A stretch of 64,000 bases of DNA from Lachnospiraceae bacterium MD335 (GCA_000403335.2 KE159628.1:614241-678240), one strand, 5' to 3'; shown: positions 36,196 through 45,085, numbered from the stretch's first letter. Numbers and translations: made by a program. Notes: a model not told the origin generated them from the sequence alone.

Positions 36196-37092
36196 ATGTA
36201 TACAGATAAAGCGCAATTGTTATCATATTTTCGAACTATAAGTAGTACAAAATTGGCGTATATTCAAAGAAAAACAAAAGATTATAGAACTCAGGCATCA
36301 TTAATTAATAATTGTATTAAAAATGTTAAGGGGCAGAGAATACTTGGAATGTTAGATCAGGCAAAAATAGAACGATGGAATAATAGTGATATTTTAGAGG
36401 CTGTTCTTATGATTACATATGCTGCGGATATTGTTATGCTGGAGTCAAGAAACGATGTGTGGCCTTATGAGTATATGGCGTTTGCACGAAGAATAGGGGA
36501 GCTTTGGGAACCGTTTTGTAAAGAAGCTTTTAAGTATCCTGTTAAAGATCTTGATTTAAATAACCCTCCAAATTTTGAGGAAGTAAGGGAAGAAATTATC
36601 GAAAGCATAAAAAAATATATCTCTTTTCTTAATGTCGAGAGTACAATCAAGAGGGATTTAATGTATTATTATCAAATTCCATGGAAAATGGTTGATAGTG
36701 GCAGAGTAAAATTAGGATTGGACTTACATTTTTCTCAAGCGGGTTTTCATTATAATTGTGATTTTAAAAGCGGATTCAGCTCTAATGAAAAAGGGAATAC
36801 AAATAGACTGCTAATGGTTGCAACGATATATCATTTCATAAGTCATAAAGAGAAAATGATACTTTTTGTGAGACAAGCAGAAAAACAAAATAATCATTAT
36901 TTACAAACGTTAAAGAATTCAAACTATTGGGAAGTATATTGTGCAGATGAAGCGTATACGAAAATTTTTGAGTTTACAGGGTTTGATTTGCGTAAGTGGT
37001 TGGATATGAATGCTTTTTGGGAACAGGATATATCTGATGAGTTTCGGAATCATTTAAGTAAAAATGATTTGCTTAAATACTTGACTTGGTAA
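36196..37092 (+). CDS. Unknown protein, candidate restriction endonuclease
   Basis: 298 residues, no membrane segment. AAAGGAGG precedes the ATG at 36196. I recognise no domain with certainty. The middle part reads LGLDLHFSQAGFHYNCDFKS then GFSSNEKGNTNRLLMVATIY, which could be the core strand-helix unit of a PD-(D/E)XK nuclease (Asp in NCDFKSGF, a later Glu/Lys in SNEKG). A DNA adenine methyltransferase gene starts 54 bases downstream on the same strand, and both are far more AT-rich than the mrp operon, which is how a type II restriction-modification pair looks. The nuclease role is inference from context and a weak motif. Confidence 0.55.
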   Translation: MYTDKAQLLSYFRTISSTKLAYIQRKTKDYRTQASLINNCIKNVKGQRILGMLDQAKIERWNNSDILEAVLMITYAADIVMLESRNDVWPYEYMAFARRIGELWEPFCKEAFKYPVKDLDLNNPPNFEEVREEIIESIKKYISFLNVESTIKRDLMYYYQIPWKMVDSGRVKLGLDLHFSQAGFHYNCDFKSGFSSNEKGNTNRLLMVATIYHFISHKEKMILFVRQAEKQNNHYLQTLKNSNYWEVYCADEAYTKIFEFTGFDLRKWLDMNAFWEQDISDEFRNHLSKNDLLKYLTW

Positions 37093-37145
37093 CCTATATA
37101 TTTTATGCTCTTCTTAAGACAATACTTAAGCTAAGGAGAAGAAAA

Positions 37146-38657
37146 ATGAAAAATATATACTGTTCATATTATACAAATTCAGAACCTATTACGGTATATA
37201 TGACAAAACGTTTGGAACTGCAGGACGGAGATAAAGTTCTAGAACCATCGGCGGGGGAAGGAACATTTATAGAATCTGTATTAAATGAAGGTAAAAGTGT
37301 AGAGATAGAAGCATTAGATATGAATTCGGGAGCAATAGAGATATTAAAAAGAAAATTCATGCACAATGATCAAGTAACATTAATACGTGAAACGGATACT
37401 CTTTTTGATTCACAATTAGATATGTATATGATGTTTAGCGGGTATTATGATAAAATAATAGGCAATCCGCCTTATGGCGCATGGCAGGATTATGATAAAA
37501 GAAAAGAGTTGAAGCGCAAGTATATTGGATATTATGTTAAAGAAACATACTCTCTGTTTTTACTAAGATGCCTTTCTGTCTTAAAGGAAAATGGAATTTT
37601 ATCATTTATTATTCCTGACACTTTTCTTTTTTTGAATATGCATGAAAATATAAGAAAAACATTATTAAAAAATGCAGAGATATTAGAGATTCTTATATTT
37701 CCTTCAAAATTCTTTCCAGGAGTATGTTTTGGGTATTCCAATCTGTCTATTATTACATTAAAAAAGACATGTGATGAAGCAAAAGCATTGGAGAATACAA
37801 TTCGTGTAATACGCGGATTTAAGAAAGCAGAGGAATTGCCTAAAGTTCTGCTTGATGAATATACAAAAGATATTCAGATAGATACGATAAAACAGTCTGA
37901 TATATTCAAAAATTCTAATACACGTTTTTTACTAAAAGATGCAAATGTAAAATTAGATCTTAATAAAGCAAAAGTAACTTTAGGAGATGTTTCGGATGTA
38001 GTAACTGGATTTTATTGCGGGGATAATCTCAAATTTATTCGCGTGAAGGATAAAACAGTAAAAGGTTCAAAAAATTATGAAATAATTAATGAAGATGAGA
38101 TTGCAGAGTGTACATCATTAGAAGGAATTGAGGAAAAGGGAAAGAAATATATTCCTTACATAAAAAGCACTTCTGCGAAAAGATATTTAAGAGATGACGA
38201 TGAATGGTATGTGAAATGGGATAAAGATACAATTGCATATTATAATTATAATAAAAAGTCAAGATTTCAAAATTCAAAATATTATTTTAAAACGGGCATT
38301 GCGATACCTATGGTAAAATCCAAGACATTAAAAGCAACATTGATTCAAGACAGAGTATTTGACCAGTCAATAGTAGGCATTTTTCCTAAAAATGAAAAGT
38401 ACCTATATTATATTTTGGCATATTTGAATTCAGACATTGTATATAAAATGATACATATTTTAAATCCTACTACAAATAATTCTTCTAATTATGTTAAACA
38501 GTTACCATTTAGTATACCTAATGAAAATGAATTGAAGATAGTTAATGAGCTGGTCAGTAAAATTATGAATTCATTTGAGGAAGAAGCAATAGTAGATGTA
38601 GCTCAGAAAGAATTAAATGTTATTTTTGAAAAAAAATATCTGAAATTATTGGCATAG
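37146..38657 (+). CDS. N6-adenine DNA methyltransferase, TaqI/Eco57I-like
   Basis: 503 residues from the ATG at 37146 (AAGGAG six bases before); the longer frame to 37086 overlaps the upstream gene. The SAM motif is VLEPSAGEGTFIESV, the catalytic motif is NPPYGAWQDY, and motif order I-IV is that of gamma-class adenine methyltransferases. The C-terminal half (from about 290: VTLGDVSDVVTGFYCGDNLK, later YILAYLNSDIVYKM) is a TaqI-like target recognition domain. It would methylate adenine in a specific sequence and protect DNA from a partner nuclease, probably the gene just upstream. Strongly AT-rich (12 of 60 bases are G or C at 37621-37680), a sign of acquisition. Confidence 0.88.
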   Translation: MKNIYCSYYTNSEPITVYMTKRLELQDGDKVLEPSAGEGTFIESVLNEGKSVEIEALDMNSGAIEILKRKFMHNDQVTLIRETDTLFDSQLDMYMMFSGYYDKIIGNPPYGAWQDYDKRKELKRKYIGYYVKETYSLFLLRCLSVLKENGILSFIIPDTFLFLNMHENIRKTLLKNAEILEILIFPSKFFPGVCFGYSNLSIITLKKTCDEAKALENTIRVIRGFKKAEELPKVLLDEYTKDIQIDTIKQSDIFKNSNTRFLLKDANVKLDLNKAKVTLGDVSDVVTGFYCGDNLKFIRVKDKTVKGSKNYEIINEDEIAECTSLEGIEEKGKKYIPYIKSTSAKRYLRDDDEWYVKWDKDTIAYYNYNKKSRFQNSKYYFKTGIAIPMVKSKTLKATLIQDRVFDQSIVGIFPKNEKYLYYILAYLNSDIVYKMIHILNPTTNNSSNYVKQLPFSIPNENELKIVNELVSKIMNSFEEEAIVDVAQKELNVIFEKKYLKLLA

Positions 38658-38701
38658 TGACGCATTTGGGCTGCAGTATTGTATGTTTTATGATATACAG
38701 A

Positions 38702-38722
38702 AAGCGTAAGCATTTTACGCTT
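38702..38722 (+). terminator. Hairpin after the methyltransferase gene
   Basis: AAGCGTAA at 38702-38709 pairs perfectly with TTACGCTT at 38715-38722 over a 5-base loop. No T run follows, so its role as terminator is uncertain. Confidence 0.4.
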
Positions 38723-38764
38723 GATAAATCCTCATATCCCAAAGCGTAGTCAAGTAATGATTAA

Positions 38765-39076
38765 TCCATTTTGCCACGCTTTATTGATATTTTTCATTTA
38801 GGTTTAAATCCGGTTAGCGGCGAACTGGAAACCATTACGGAGGAGTATGTCTTTACACCGTATGACAGCGAAGGAAGGCAGATTGAAAATGAAGATGAAG
38901 AGCTTCACGTTGATGTATCATCTGCGCTTGGGACACAAATTTATTCGGAGCTTTCAAAATAAGAATGTGCAAAAAAGCGCAATTGTGCTATGGCTCTTGT
39001 ATTGGAAACTAAGTACAGAAGAGGTACTTCGTTTTATGATATTACACCAACAGACGTAATTACGGAGGAAGTTTAA
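38765..39076 (+). pseudogene. Gene remnants between methyltransferase and Cys-rich gene
   Basis: A frame without ribosome site encodes NPVSGELETITEEYVFTPYD followed by SEGRQIENEDEELHVDVS, ending at 38962; a TTG at 38771 is the only start. A second short frame (ATG at 38990, 28 codons) ends in FYDITPTDVITEEV at 39076, directly before the next gene. Both look like coding sequence with the same base composition as the following genes, not like the AT-rich methyltransferase. They may be pieces of truncated immunity- or regulator-like genes. I do not recognise the families. Confidence 0.3.
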
Positions 39077-39427
39077 ATGGTTATTGAAGGAAATCAAACA
39101 GAAATCGATGCAATGAAGGAATTTCACAATGGTAATCGGAAAAAGGGGCTTGAATTGCAGGAACAGTTTGCGGCGGAATTTCGAGAAGAATATAAAGAAA
39201 AAGACCACTGTCCATGTAAAAAAGCATGCAGGTATCACGGCAACTGTAAAGAATGCGTTGCTATTCACAGGGCACATCAGGAGCATGTTCCGAACTGTAT
39301 GCGACCGATTATAAACGCAAAAATTAAATTGCTGTCCGAATTAACAGAACATACGATAGCTGAAGAAATAGAGCCGCCTTCCGAAATTTTGCGTAAGGAA
39401 TTTCAGGAATCGGAGACCGTTTTATAA
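39077..39427 (+). CDS. Small Cys/His-rich protein, probable zinc binder
   Basis: 116 residues, cytoplasmic. The ATG at 39077 follows GGAGG by eight bases. A helical, charged N-terminal part precedes a compact cluster CPCKKACRYHGNCKECVAIH followed by RAHQEHVPNCM, with six Cys and several His in about 40 residues, which suggests one or two metal sites. Similar short clostridial proteins have 'CPC....C..HG.C..C...H'. It is 33 bases upstream of the macrodomain gene on the same strand and may be co-expressed with it. Function unknown. Confidence 0.75.
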   Translation: MVIEGNQTEIDAMKEFHNGNRKKGLELQEQFAAEFREEYKEKDHCPCKKACRYHGNCKECVAIHRAHQEHVPNCMRPIINAKIKLLSELTEHTIAEEIEPPSEILRKEFQESETVL

Positions 39428-39460
39428 AATAGTATAGTTAAGAAAGGCAGGGTATCCGAG

Positions 39461-40288
39461 ATGAATGCAGACAATACAACAGACCGTTTTTTGGAAAGGC
39501 TGAAGGAAGATTCCGTGGAATATCAATCGCTGGAAATCGATGCTTACGATCTTACGGAAAAGAAAAACGCAATCCGTTCGCTGATGAATATCCGTATGCC
39601 TTTGAAATTGTCAGCGGAGCTTTTAATGGCGCAGGACAATTATCTGCAGGAGGAGCTTTCGGCAAAAGGCATTGTTGCGTTGAGTGATATTCCGACCATA
39701 AAGGACCAATTTAACAGCAGTGTATCTTTCGCGGAAAAGCTATGTCTTTGGCAGGGCGATATTACGAGGCTGAAAATCGGAGCGATTGTCAATGCCGCCA
39801 ATTCGCAGATGTTAGGGTGCTTTGTGCCGTGTCACAGATGTATTGATAATGCAATCCACAGCGCTGCCGGGTTGCAGCTGCGCGATGAGTGTTATCATAT
39901 TATGCAGGAAAAACGGATACGATACGGAAAGCAATACGAGGAACCGACCGGAACCGCTACCTTGACGAAGGCGTATAATCTTCCTTGCGATTACATTATC
40001 CATACGGTTGGTCCGATTGTATATAACGGATTAAAGGAGACACATTGTCAGGACTTGCGAAACTGCTACAAAAACGCACTGAACTGTTGTTTGGAAAATG
40101 GCATTTCGTCGGTGGCATTCTGCTGCATTTCAACAGGCGAATTTCATTTCCCAAATGAGGAGGCGGCGAATATCGCAATGCAGACCGTTACGAAATTTTT
40201 GCAGACAAATACACAGATTGAAAAAGTGGTGTTTAATGTTTTTAAGCAGCAGGATTATGATATTTACCGCGGGATTTTTAATAATTGA
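39461..40288 (+). CDS. Protein-ADP-ribose hydrolase, zinc-dependent macrodomain
   Basis: 275 residues. An N-terminal helical part of about 85 residues, typical of the SauMacro/TM-macro group, precedes the macrodomain (about 88-275). The ADP-ribose loop is VNAANSQMLGCFVPCHRCID; its GCFVPCHRCID contains the Cys/His/Cys that bind the catalytic zinc in this group. The second loop is FCCISTGEFHFPN. These enzymes remove ADP-ribose from proteins and in many Firmicutes sit with SirTM sirtuins and lipoylated GcvH-L; none of those is next to it here, where its neighbour is the Cys-rich 116-residue protein. Confidence 0.92.
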   Translation: MNADNTTDRFLERLKEDSVEYQSLEIDAYDLTEKKNAIRSLMNIRMPLKLSAELLMAQDNYLQEELSAKGIVALSDIPTIKDQFNSSVSFAEKLCLWQGDITRLKIGAIVNAANSQMLGCFVPCHRCIDNAIHSAAGLQLRDECYHIMQEKRIRYGKQYEEPTGTATLTKAYNLPCDYIIHTVGPIVYNGLKETHCQDLRNCYKNALNCCLENGISSVAFCCISTGEFHFPNEEAANIAMQTVTKFLQTNTQIEKVVFNVFKQQDYDIYRGIFNN

Positions 40289-40294
40289 GAAATG

Positions 40295-40692
40295 CTAAAA
40301 AGGGGCGGCTGATTTCTCAGCTACCCTAGTGTGTAATCTAGTCGGAATGCTAATTGGAAGCAGAGGCGTATATTGAAAACGGCTGCCCTCAAAAATCAAA
40401 TTATTATCATCGTCCTCCGCATCAAAAATTGCCATGCAAAATCCAGTATCCTTCCACTGCTCGTCTAATGCGTCGCACCAGTCATAGAAATCGCCTTCCA
40501 CATTAAACGCCGCCTTGTCCACGCAAAGTCCGTTTGCTTTAACACCCCCCGTCTCAGCAAACAGGTCTCAAAAATCATTTAATTCAAAATTACTATTGCA
40601 ATAACACAAATAATGCCGCTCCGTCAGCAGCGAATATCCAAATCCGGATCTTCCATTTTACTTGAATTTAATACAACAACAATTGTTTCCAT
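40295..40692 (-). pseudogene. Broken small gene, immunity-protein-like
   Basis: A good start is present: ATG at 40692 with GGAGGG seven bases before, opening METIVVVLNSSKMEDPDLDI. The frame hits a stop (TGA) after RC at 40624. Shifting frame there continues smoothly with LLTERHYLCYCNSNFELNDF, then an in-frame TGA, then DLFAETGGVKANGLCVDKAA and FYDWCDALDEQWKDTGFCM to 40295. So one frameshift and one nonsense codon break a protein of about 130 residues. The composition (acidic, WC and WK motifs) is like polymorphic-toxin immunity proteins; that label is a guess. Confidence 0.55.
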
Positions 40693-40811
40693 ATTTATCC
40701 CTCCATTCTTATCAAAGTCTGCAAATGCAACATGAACTCCATTACAATGCGCAAGCACAAATTTACCGACTGCTCCGTGACTAAAAAATTTCCTATGTAA
40801 AGTTATGCAGT

Positions 40812-41183
40812 TTACATATGAATTGCCGTTCCGATATGTTTGTCCAACCTCCATTGGGGTGCAATACCATCGTCCGCCCAATATTCATCAATAGCTGCAA
40901 TTTTATCATCAACCGTTATGATAAAGGAAGTCACATGAAACGACATCTCCCGATTTTGTGAAAATACATGTGTTACAGTCACAATCAAATCGTTTATTTT
41001 TTCCACCCGTTCCACTTCGCCGCCCCAAGCGCCCGGGTACTCACAATTTGCAATAATAAATTCCTCCACAGTAAAATGCTCATTTGTACAATGCCAGTTG
41101 ATATAAGCATTCTCGTGAAAATAGTTTCTGATGGCATCTGCATTTTGCGCCAAAACATCGTTCCAAAACTGATAGATATTCAT
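40812..41183 (-). CDS. SnoaL/NTF2-like domain protein
   Basis: 123 residues, cytoplasmic. The ATG at 41183 has GGGGGC seven bases upstream. The sequence has the NTF2-like cone pattern: an N-terminal helix with FWNDVLAQNADAIRNYFHEN, INWHCTNEHFTVEEFIIANC, then strands ending in KIAAIDEYWADDG, the usual 'I....EYW...G' closing motif of SnoaL-like proteins. Such proteins are small ligand-binding or isomerase-like folds; no substrate can be given. It reads toward the broken gene at 40692, from which it is separated by about 120 bases with a partly open frame. Confidence 0.8.
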   Translation of the reverse strand: MNIYQFWNDVLAQNADAIRNYFHENAYINWHCTNEHFTVEEFIIANCEYPGAWGGEVERVEKINDLIVTVTHVFSQNREMSFHVTSFIITVDDKIAAIDEYWADDGIAPQWRLDKHIGTAIHM

Positions 41184-41318
41184 TTTATGCCCCCATTCTG
41201 CCCTTATAATAGATTTAAAAGTTCATCTCTAAAGAAAAGTTTATCACAGAACCCTTGCAAACGCTATAATAAAATCCGTTCTTTCTTTTTATAATTAAAT
41301 AAAAAAGAGACGGAACCG

Positions 41319-42680
41319 CTATACTATGTTCTTTTCAAAGAAATTATCAATTTCCTTTTTTACGATTTCCGGTGCAAGGGATTTCGACAGGTATCCGTTT
41401 GGTTTCAGCTCAATCACCTTTTTTACGCTTTCCCTATCCACCTTGCTTGTCAGAAAAATAATCGGAATGTCTGCAAAATCTTCTTCGGAACGTATCATTT
41501 CCAAAACCTGATTTCCTTTGCAGACAGGCATCTCATAATCCAACAGAACCAAATCCGGACGGTTAAGCGTAATACTCCGGATTGCGGACAATCCGGACGT
41601 AGCCGTCAGCACTTCATAATCATTCTCCAACAGCTTCTGCATCATTGTCAGCATAAAATCCGAATCATCTACAACAAGCACCTTCTTTTTTAAACTTGCC
41701 GCAATGCTTTCCGCCTTATTTTGTTTCAGATAATTCTCAACCGCCGACATTGCATTCTCTGTAATAATCGAAATACCGTCTTCACTTGGTACCATATCGG
41801 ACGTTGTCATGCAATACGAAAAATACCCTTTACCGGTATCAAACAACAAGCTGAACTGCGGACTGTGCTTCTCAAATACTTTTTGAAACTGTTCATAGGT
41901 CAGCAGCTGTTCTTCCTTTATTTTTGCGTCGTGCAATTCTGCAAAATGCTCCTTAAGATGCTCTACAAGCTGCCTTGCCGTATACCGCGCTACGTTCATA
42001 ATCATCACATTTACGGATTCGGATTTCGTTTCAATCACGTTTCCAATTGTGCTGACAATCAACTGCTCTTCAAAAATCAGCATAAACTCCCATCTCTTTT
42101 TTTCCCGCGTGATGTAAATGAGGCGGTAATAAATGCCGTTGCCAAACTTTTCGCCGCCATAGCAGTTGCTGATAAGCTTGGAATTGAGCTGAAACATCGT
42201 ATAGAGACGGCTGATTATTGCCTGCCCCATCACTGCCTGCTCCTCATCCGGCAAAAGATTTTCCCATTGTTTCACGGTTTCGCCGCTTACAATTGCATGA
42301 TCCTCAATCGTGGTGTGCCCAATTAACCATCCTGCGCATACACCAAGAAAATGATTCACCGCATCCTGTGAATAACCGGTTGCATTTAGTTCCTTTTCAA
42401 GCGCCGGAAGTGTTGTTTCCCGAAAGTTTTTATGAATTCGTCTATGTATATCGATTCCCGCATAATTAATAGACGCCATATAAGCCTCTTCATCAATAAA
42501 ATGCTGAAGGGCATGGTCTTTAAAATATTTCACTGCCTCCTGACAAACCCATTGGCTTTTGTCCTCCTGCTGTCCGAAATCAAACAGCTTATTGAGAATA
42601 CTGAATAGCTTTTTATGTTCTTTGTCAATAATTTCCACACCAAGATTGTACCGGTTATTCCATACCAATTGATTTCCCAT
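41319..42680 (-). CDS. Bacteriohemerythrin - CheX-like - receiver domain fusion
   Basis: 453 residues; AGGAGG precedes the ATG at 42680. Residues 1-130 are a hemerythrin: iron ligands fit His in DKEHKKLF, His and Glu in HALQHFIDEEAYM, two His in IHRRIHKNF and His/Asp in IGHTTIEDHAI. Residues 150-300 look like a CheX-type domain (GQAIISRLYTMFQLNSKL, NVMIMNVARYTARQLVEHL). Residues 330-453 form a receiver domain (VLVVDDSDFML, Asp in LVLLDYEMPVCKG, LTSK). An oxygen or redox sensor joined to a chemotaxis phosphatase-like part and a phospho-acceptor suggests aerotaxis or oxygen-dependent signalling. The domain order is seen; the role is inferred. Confidence 0.85.
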   Translation of the reverse strand: MGNQLVWNNRYNLGVEIIDKEHKKLFSILNKLFDFGQQEDKSQWVCQEAVKYFKDHALQHFIDEEAYMASINYAGIDIHRRIHKNFRETTLPALEKELNATGYSQDAVNHFLGVCAGWLIGHTTIEDHAIVSGETVKQWENLLPDEEQAVMGQAIISRLYTMFQLNSKLISNCYGGEKFGNGIYYRLIYITREKKRWEFMLIFEEQLIVSTIGNVIETKSESVNVMIMNVARYTARQLVEHLKEHFAELHDAKIKEEQLLTYEQFQKVFEKHSPQFSLLFDTGKGYFSYCMTTSDMVPSEDGISIITENAMSAVENYLKQNKAESIAASLKKKVLVVDDSDFMLTMMQKLLENDYEVLTATSGLSAIRSITLNRPDLVLLDYEMPVCKGNQVLEMIRSEEDFADIPIIFLTSKVDRESVKKVIELKPNGYLSKSLAPEIVKKEIDNFFEKNIV

Positions 42681-43035
42681 TTAACGTTCCTCCTGATAAC
42701 TGTCTTTTTGTTTTCATCAATTACATATGTTTTTATGTCCCTGCGCGGCGGTTTTTCTTTGCAATTTTGTGTTCGCCAGCCGCCAGCCGAAAAATTCTTC
42801 TTGTATTATACCATTATATATTGATTTTGATAAGTGCCGATTTTTCGCGTATTGCTCCCTTTTTTACACATTTTTTGAAGGGGTATGTATTCGGATAATT
42901 ACAGGATAAAGCCAATGAATCAATAAGATAGAGCAGTAGGAAAATAAATATGGAAAGATAAATACTGACGTGATAAGATAAAATTGTAAGCGTAATTTTT
43001 GCCGGAAGCATTTTGAAAATAGAAAGGGGATTTCT
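42681..43035. other. Intergenic region between divergent genes
   Basis: 355 bases between the hemerythrin fusion (minus) and the AAA-like gene (plus). It contains ribosome sites for both genes. I see no open frame with a ribosome site, no RNA structure and no consensus promoter. Confidence 0.5.
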
Positions 43036-44733
43036 ATGGAGAAAAAAAAGAGCCTTCCAATGGGAATGGAAAATTTTGAACGGATTCAGAATGAGGATTT
43101 TTATTATATTGATAAAACGGGACTGATTAAGGACCTTTTGGAAAATAAGTCGTATGTGACGTTGTTTACGCGGCCGCGGCGGTTTGGAAAAACGCTTACG
43201 ATGAGTATGCTGAAATACTTTTTTGAAATCGGAAGCGACAGTACGCTTTTTGACGGGCTTGAAATCGCTAAGGAAAAACGGCTTTGCGATGAATATAGGG
43301 GAAAGTTTCCTGTTATATCAGTTAGCTTAAAGGGTGTGAGCGGCATCAATTTTAACGAGGCAAAAGCAATGTTGCGCGGGATTATCGGAACAGAGGCGCT
43401 TAGGTTTGAAGGCATTCTGCAAAAGGATAGTTTATCGGAAACAGACTATCAACAGTATAAACAATTAATTATGTTGGATAACAACTGTGAGTTTGCAATG
43501 ACAGACGGGCAGTTGAAAAACAGCTTTTTGACGTTGTCACGCCTTCTGCAAAGGCATTATAATCAAAAGGTTATAATTCTGATTGATGAATATGACGTTC
43601 CTTTATATAAGGCGTATCGGTCAGGCTATTATGATGAAATGGTAGAATTAATGAGAGGACTGTTCGGGCAGGCGCTGAAAACAAATGACAGCCTGTATCT
43701 TGCAGTGCTGACAGGGTGTCTTCGCATATCAAAAGAAAGCATATTTACCGGAATGAACAATTTTAATGTATATACTGTAAAAGATATGCAATATAATCAA
43801 TACTTTGGTTTTACGGATGCGGAAGTTACGGAAATGCTGGAATATTACAGTTTTATGGAACGCAGCGATGTCATAAAAGAATGGTATGACGGCTACCATT
43901 TCAGCGGTTTGGATATTTACTGTCCGTGGGACGTTATAAGCTATTGCCATGCATTAAAAATGAACTTTTCCATCATGCCGCAAAACTACTGGGTCAACAC
44001 AAGCAGTAATGATATTATCCGAAAATTTATCAGTAAAGCGAAATCCGTTACCAAAAGCGAAATCGAACTGTTAATCGACGGCGGCAGCGTAAAAAAGAAA
44101 ATACGGCAGGAGCTGACCTACCGCGATTTGGACACAAATATCGACAACCTTTGGAGCCTGCTTTTTACAACAGGTTATCTGACACAATTCGGTGAAGACA
44201 ACGGCGGATTGACAGAGCTTGTCATTCCAAATAAAGAAATACGCTGGATTTTTGTGGAACAAATACAGGAGTGGTTTGCCGAGGAGACTGCAAGGGACAG
44301 TACGACGCTTGAACAGTTCTGTAAGGCATTTGAGGAAAACAATGTAGCTGCCATTGAAGAGGGTTTTACGTTTTACTTGAAAAAAATGATTAGCATCCGT
44401 GACACAAATGCAAAAAAGGAGCGGAAGGAAAACTTTTATCACGGTATTCTGCTGGGTCTTTTTAGCAATATGGACGGGTGGATTATCATGTCAAATGCCG
44501 AGACTGGCGACGGTTACAGCGACATTCTCGTCGAGGCACAGGATACGGAAGTCGGTATTGTGGTAGAATTGAAATATGCGGAAAATGCAGCGTTTGATAC
44601 TGCATGCAAGAATGCATTGGAGCAGATTGCGGACAGAAATTATGAGGAACGGCTGCTTGATGACGGAATGAAAACGATATACCGGTATGGCATTGCGTGT
44701 TATAAAAAACGATGCAGGGTTGTTTCTGAATAA
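43036..44733 (+). CDS. AAA-ATPase-like protein with PD-(D/E)XK nuclease domain (DUF1703 family)
   Basis: 565 residues. The N-terminal AAA-ATPase_like domain opens with the hallmark SLPMGMENFERI and YYIDKTGLIKDLL; the nucleotide loop is FTRPRRFGKTLTMSML and Walker B is VIILIDEYDVPLYKAY. The C-terminus has the nuclease core: GYSDILVEAQDT, then VVELKYAENA (D...ELK). This family is abundant in gut Bacteroidetes and Clostridia, often in many copies per genome, and its role is not known; mobility or defence has been proposed. AAAGGGG precedes the ATG. Length is normal and no domain is broken. Confidence 0.92.
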   Translation: MEKKKSLPMGMENFERIQNEDFYYIDKTGLIKDLLENKSYVTLFTRPRRFGKTLTMSMLKYFFEIGSDSTLFDGLEIAKEKRLCDEYRGKFPVISVSLKGVSGINFNEAKAMLRGIIGTEALRFEGILQKDSLSETDYQQYKQLIMLDNNCEFAMTDGQLKNSFLTLSRLLQRHYNQKVIILIDEYDVPLYKAYRSGYYDEMVELMRGLFGQALKTNDSLYLAVLTGCLRISKESIFTGMNNFNVYTVKDMQYNQYFGFTDAEVTEMLEYYSFMERSDVIKEWYDGYHFSGLDIYCPWDVISYCHALKMNFSIMPQNYWVNTSSNDIIRKFISKAKSVTKSEIELLIDGGSVKKKIRQELTYRDLDTNIDNLWSLLFTTGYLTQFGEDNGGLTELVIPNKEIRWIFVEQIQEWFAEETARDSTTLEQFCKAFEENNVAAIEEGFTFYLKKMISIRDTNAKKERKENFYHGILLGLFSNMDGWIIMSNAETGDGYSDILVEAQDTEVGIVVELKYAENAAFDTACKNALEQIADRNYEERLLDDGMKTIYRYGIACYKKRCRVVSE

Positions 44734-44734
44734 T

Positions 44735-44762
44735 AGTGTGGGAGAAAAACTCCTCCCACACT
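44735..44762. terminator. Hairpin after the AAA-like gene
   Basis: AGTGTGGGAG at 44735-44744 pairs perfectly with CTCCCACACT at 44753-44762 across an 8-base loop. Neither side has a good T run, so termination efficiency is uncertain; it lies between convergent units (the AAA-like gene and a minus-strand relic). Confidence 0.55.
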
Positions 44763-44767
44763 GCAAG

Positions 44768-45085
44768 CTATTTCAAGTCTTCAATGCGGCCGGACTGAAT
44801 TGCATCAATATTTTGTTTTATTCTGCTTTCGGACCAATTCCACCATTGCAGTTTCAATAGTTCCAAAATCACCTCGTCTGAAAACCGCTTTCGGACAAAA
44901 TAACAGCCTCAAAGCCGATCCAAACATCATTGCCGACTACAATATCGCCCTTGTTATCCTATGCACGCGTAATGTCTTTGACATCAAGTCCCCACTCCTC
45001 AAAAAAATCGGAAACGGATAGGTTGAAAGGGAACGCATCGTATGGTTTGCGCTGGTAAACAGGAAGAGAATTTGCTGTTTCATGG
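44768..45085 (-). pseudogene. Relic of a Vat/CatB-type O-acetyltransferase
   Basis: Read on the minus strand, frames must be switched several times, but the order of motifs is that of hexapeptide xenobiotic acetyltransferases: TSANHTMRSLSTYPF (usual 'NH....ST.PF'), then FFEEWGLDVKDI, then NKGDIVVGNDVWIGFEAVIL (left-handed helix core), and finally LLKLQWWNWSE...IDAIQSGRIEDL, the typical end of Vat proteins. The 5' third is missing and the active centre between VWIGFEAV and the tail is deleted. It is a dead copy, not a resistance gene. Confidence 0.7.

Noticed and set aside
40693-40811. Open frame between the SnoaL-like gene and the broken gene (minus strand)
   Set aside because: The stretch HCNGVHVAFADFDKNGGI is protein-like but overlaps the ribosome site of the broken gene and has no start of its own.
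44486-44766. Two minus-strand frames opposite the end of the AAA-like gene
   Set aside because: No ribosome site, and the plus-strand nuclease domain is intact through this stretch.
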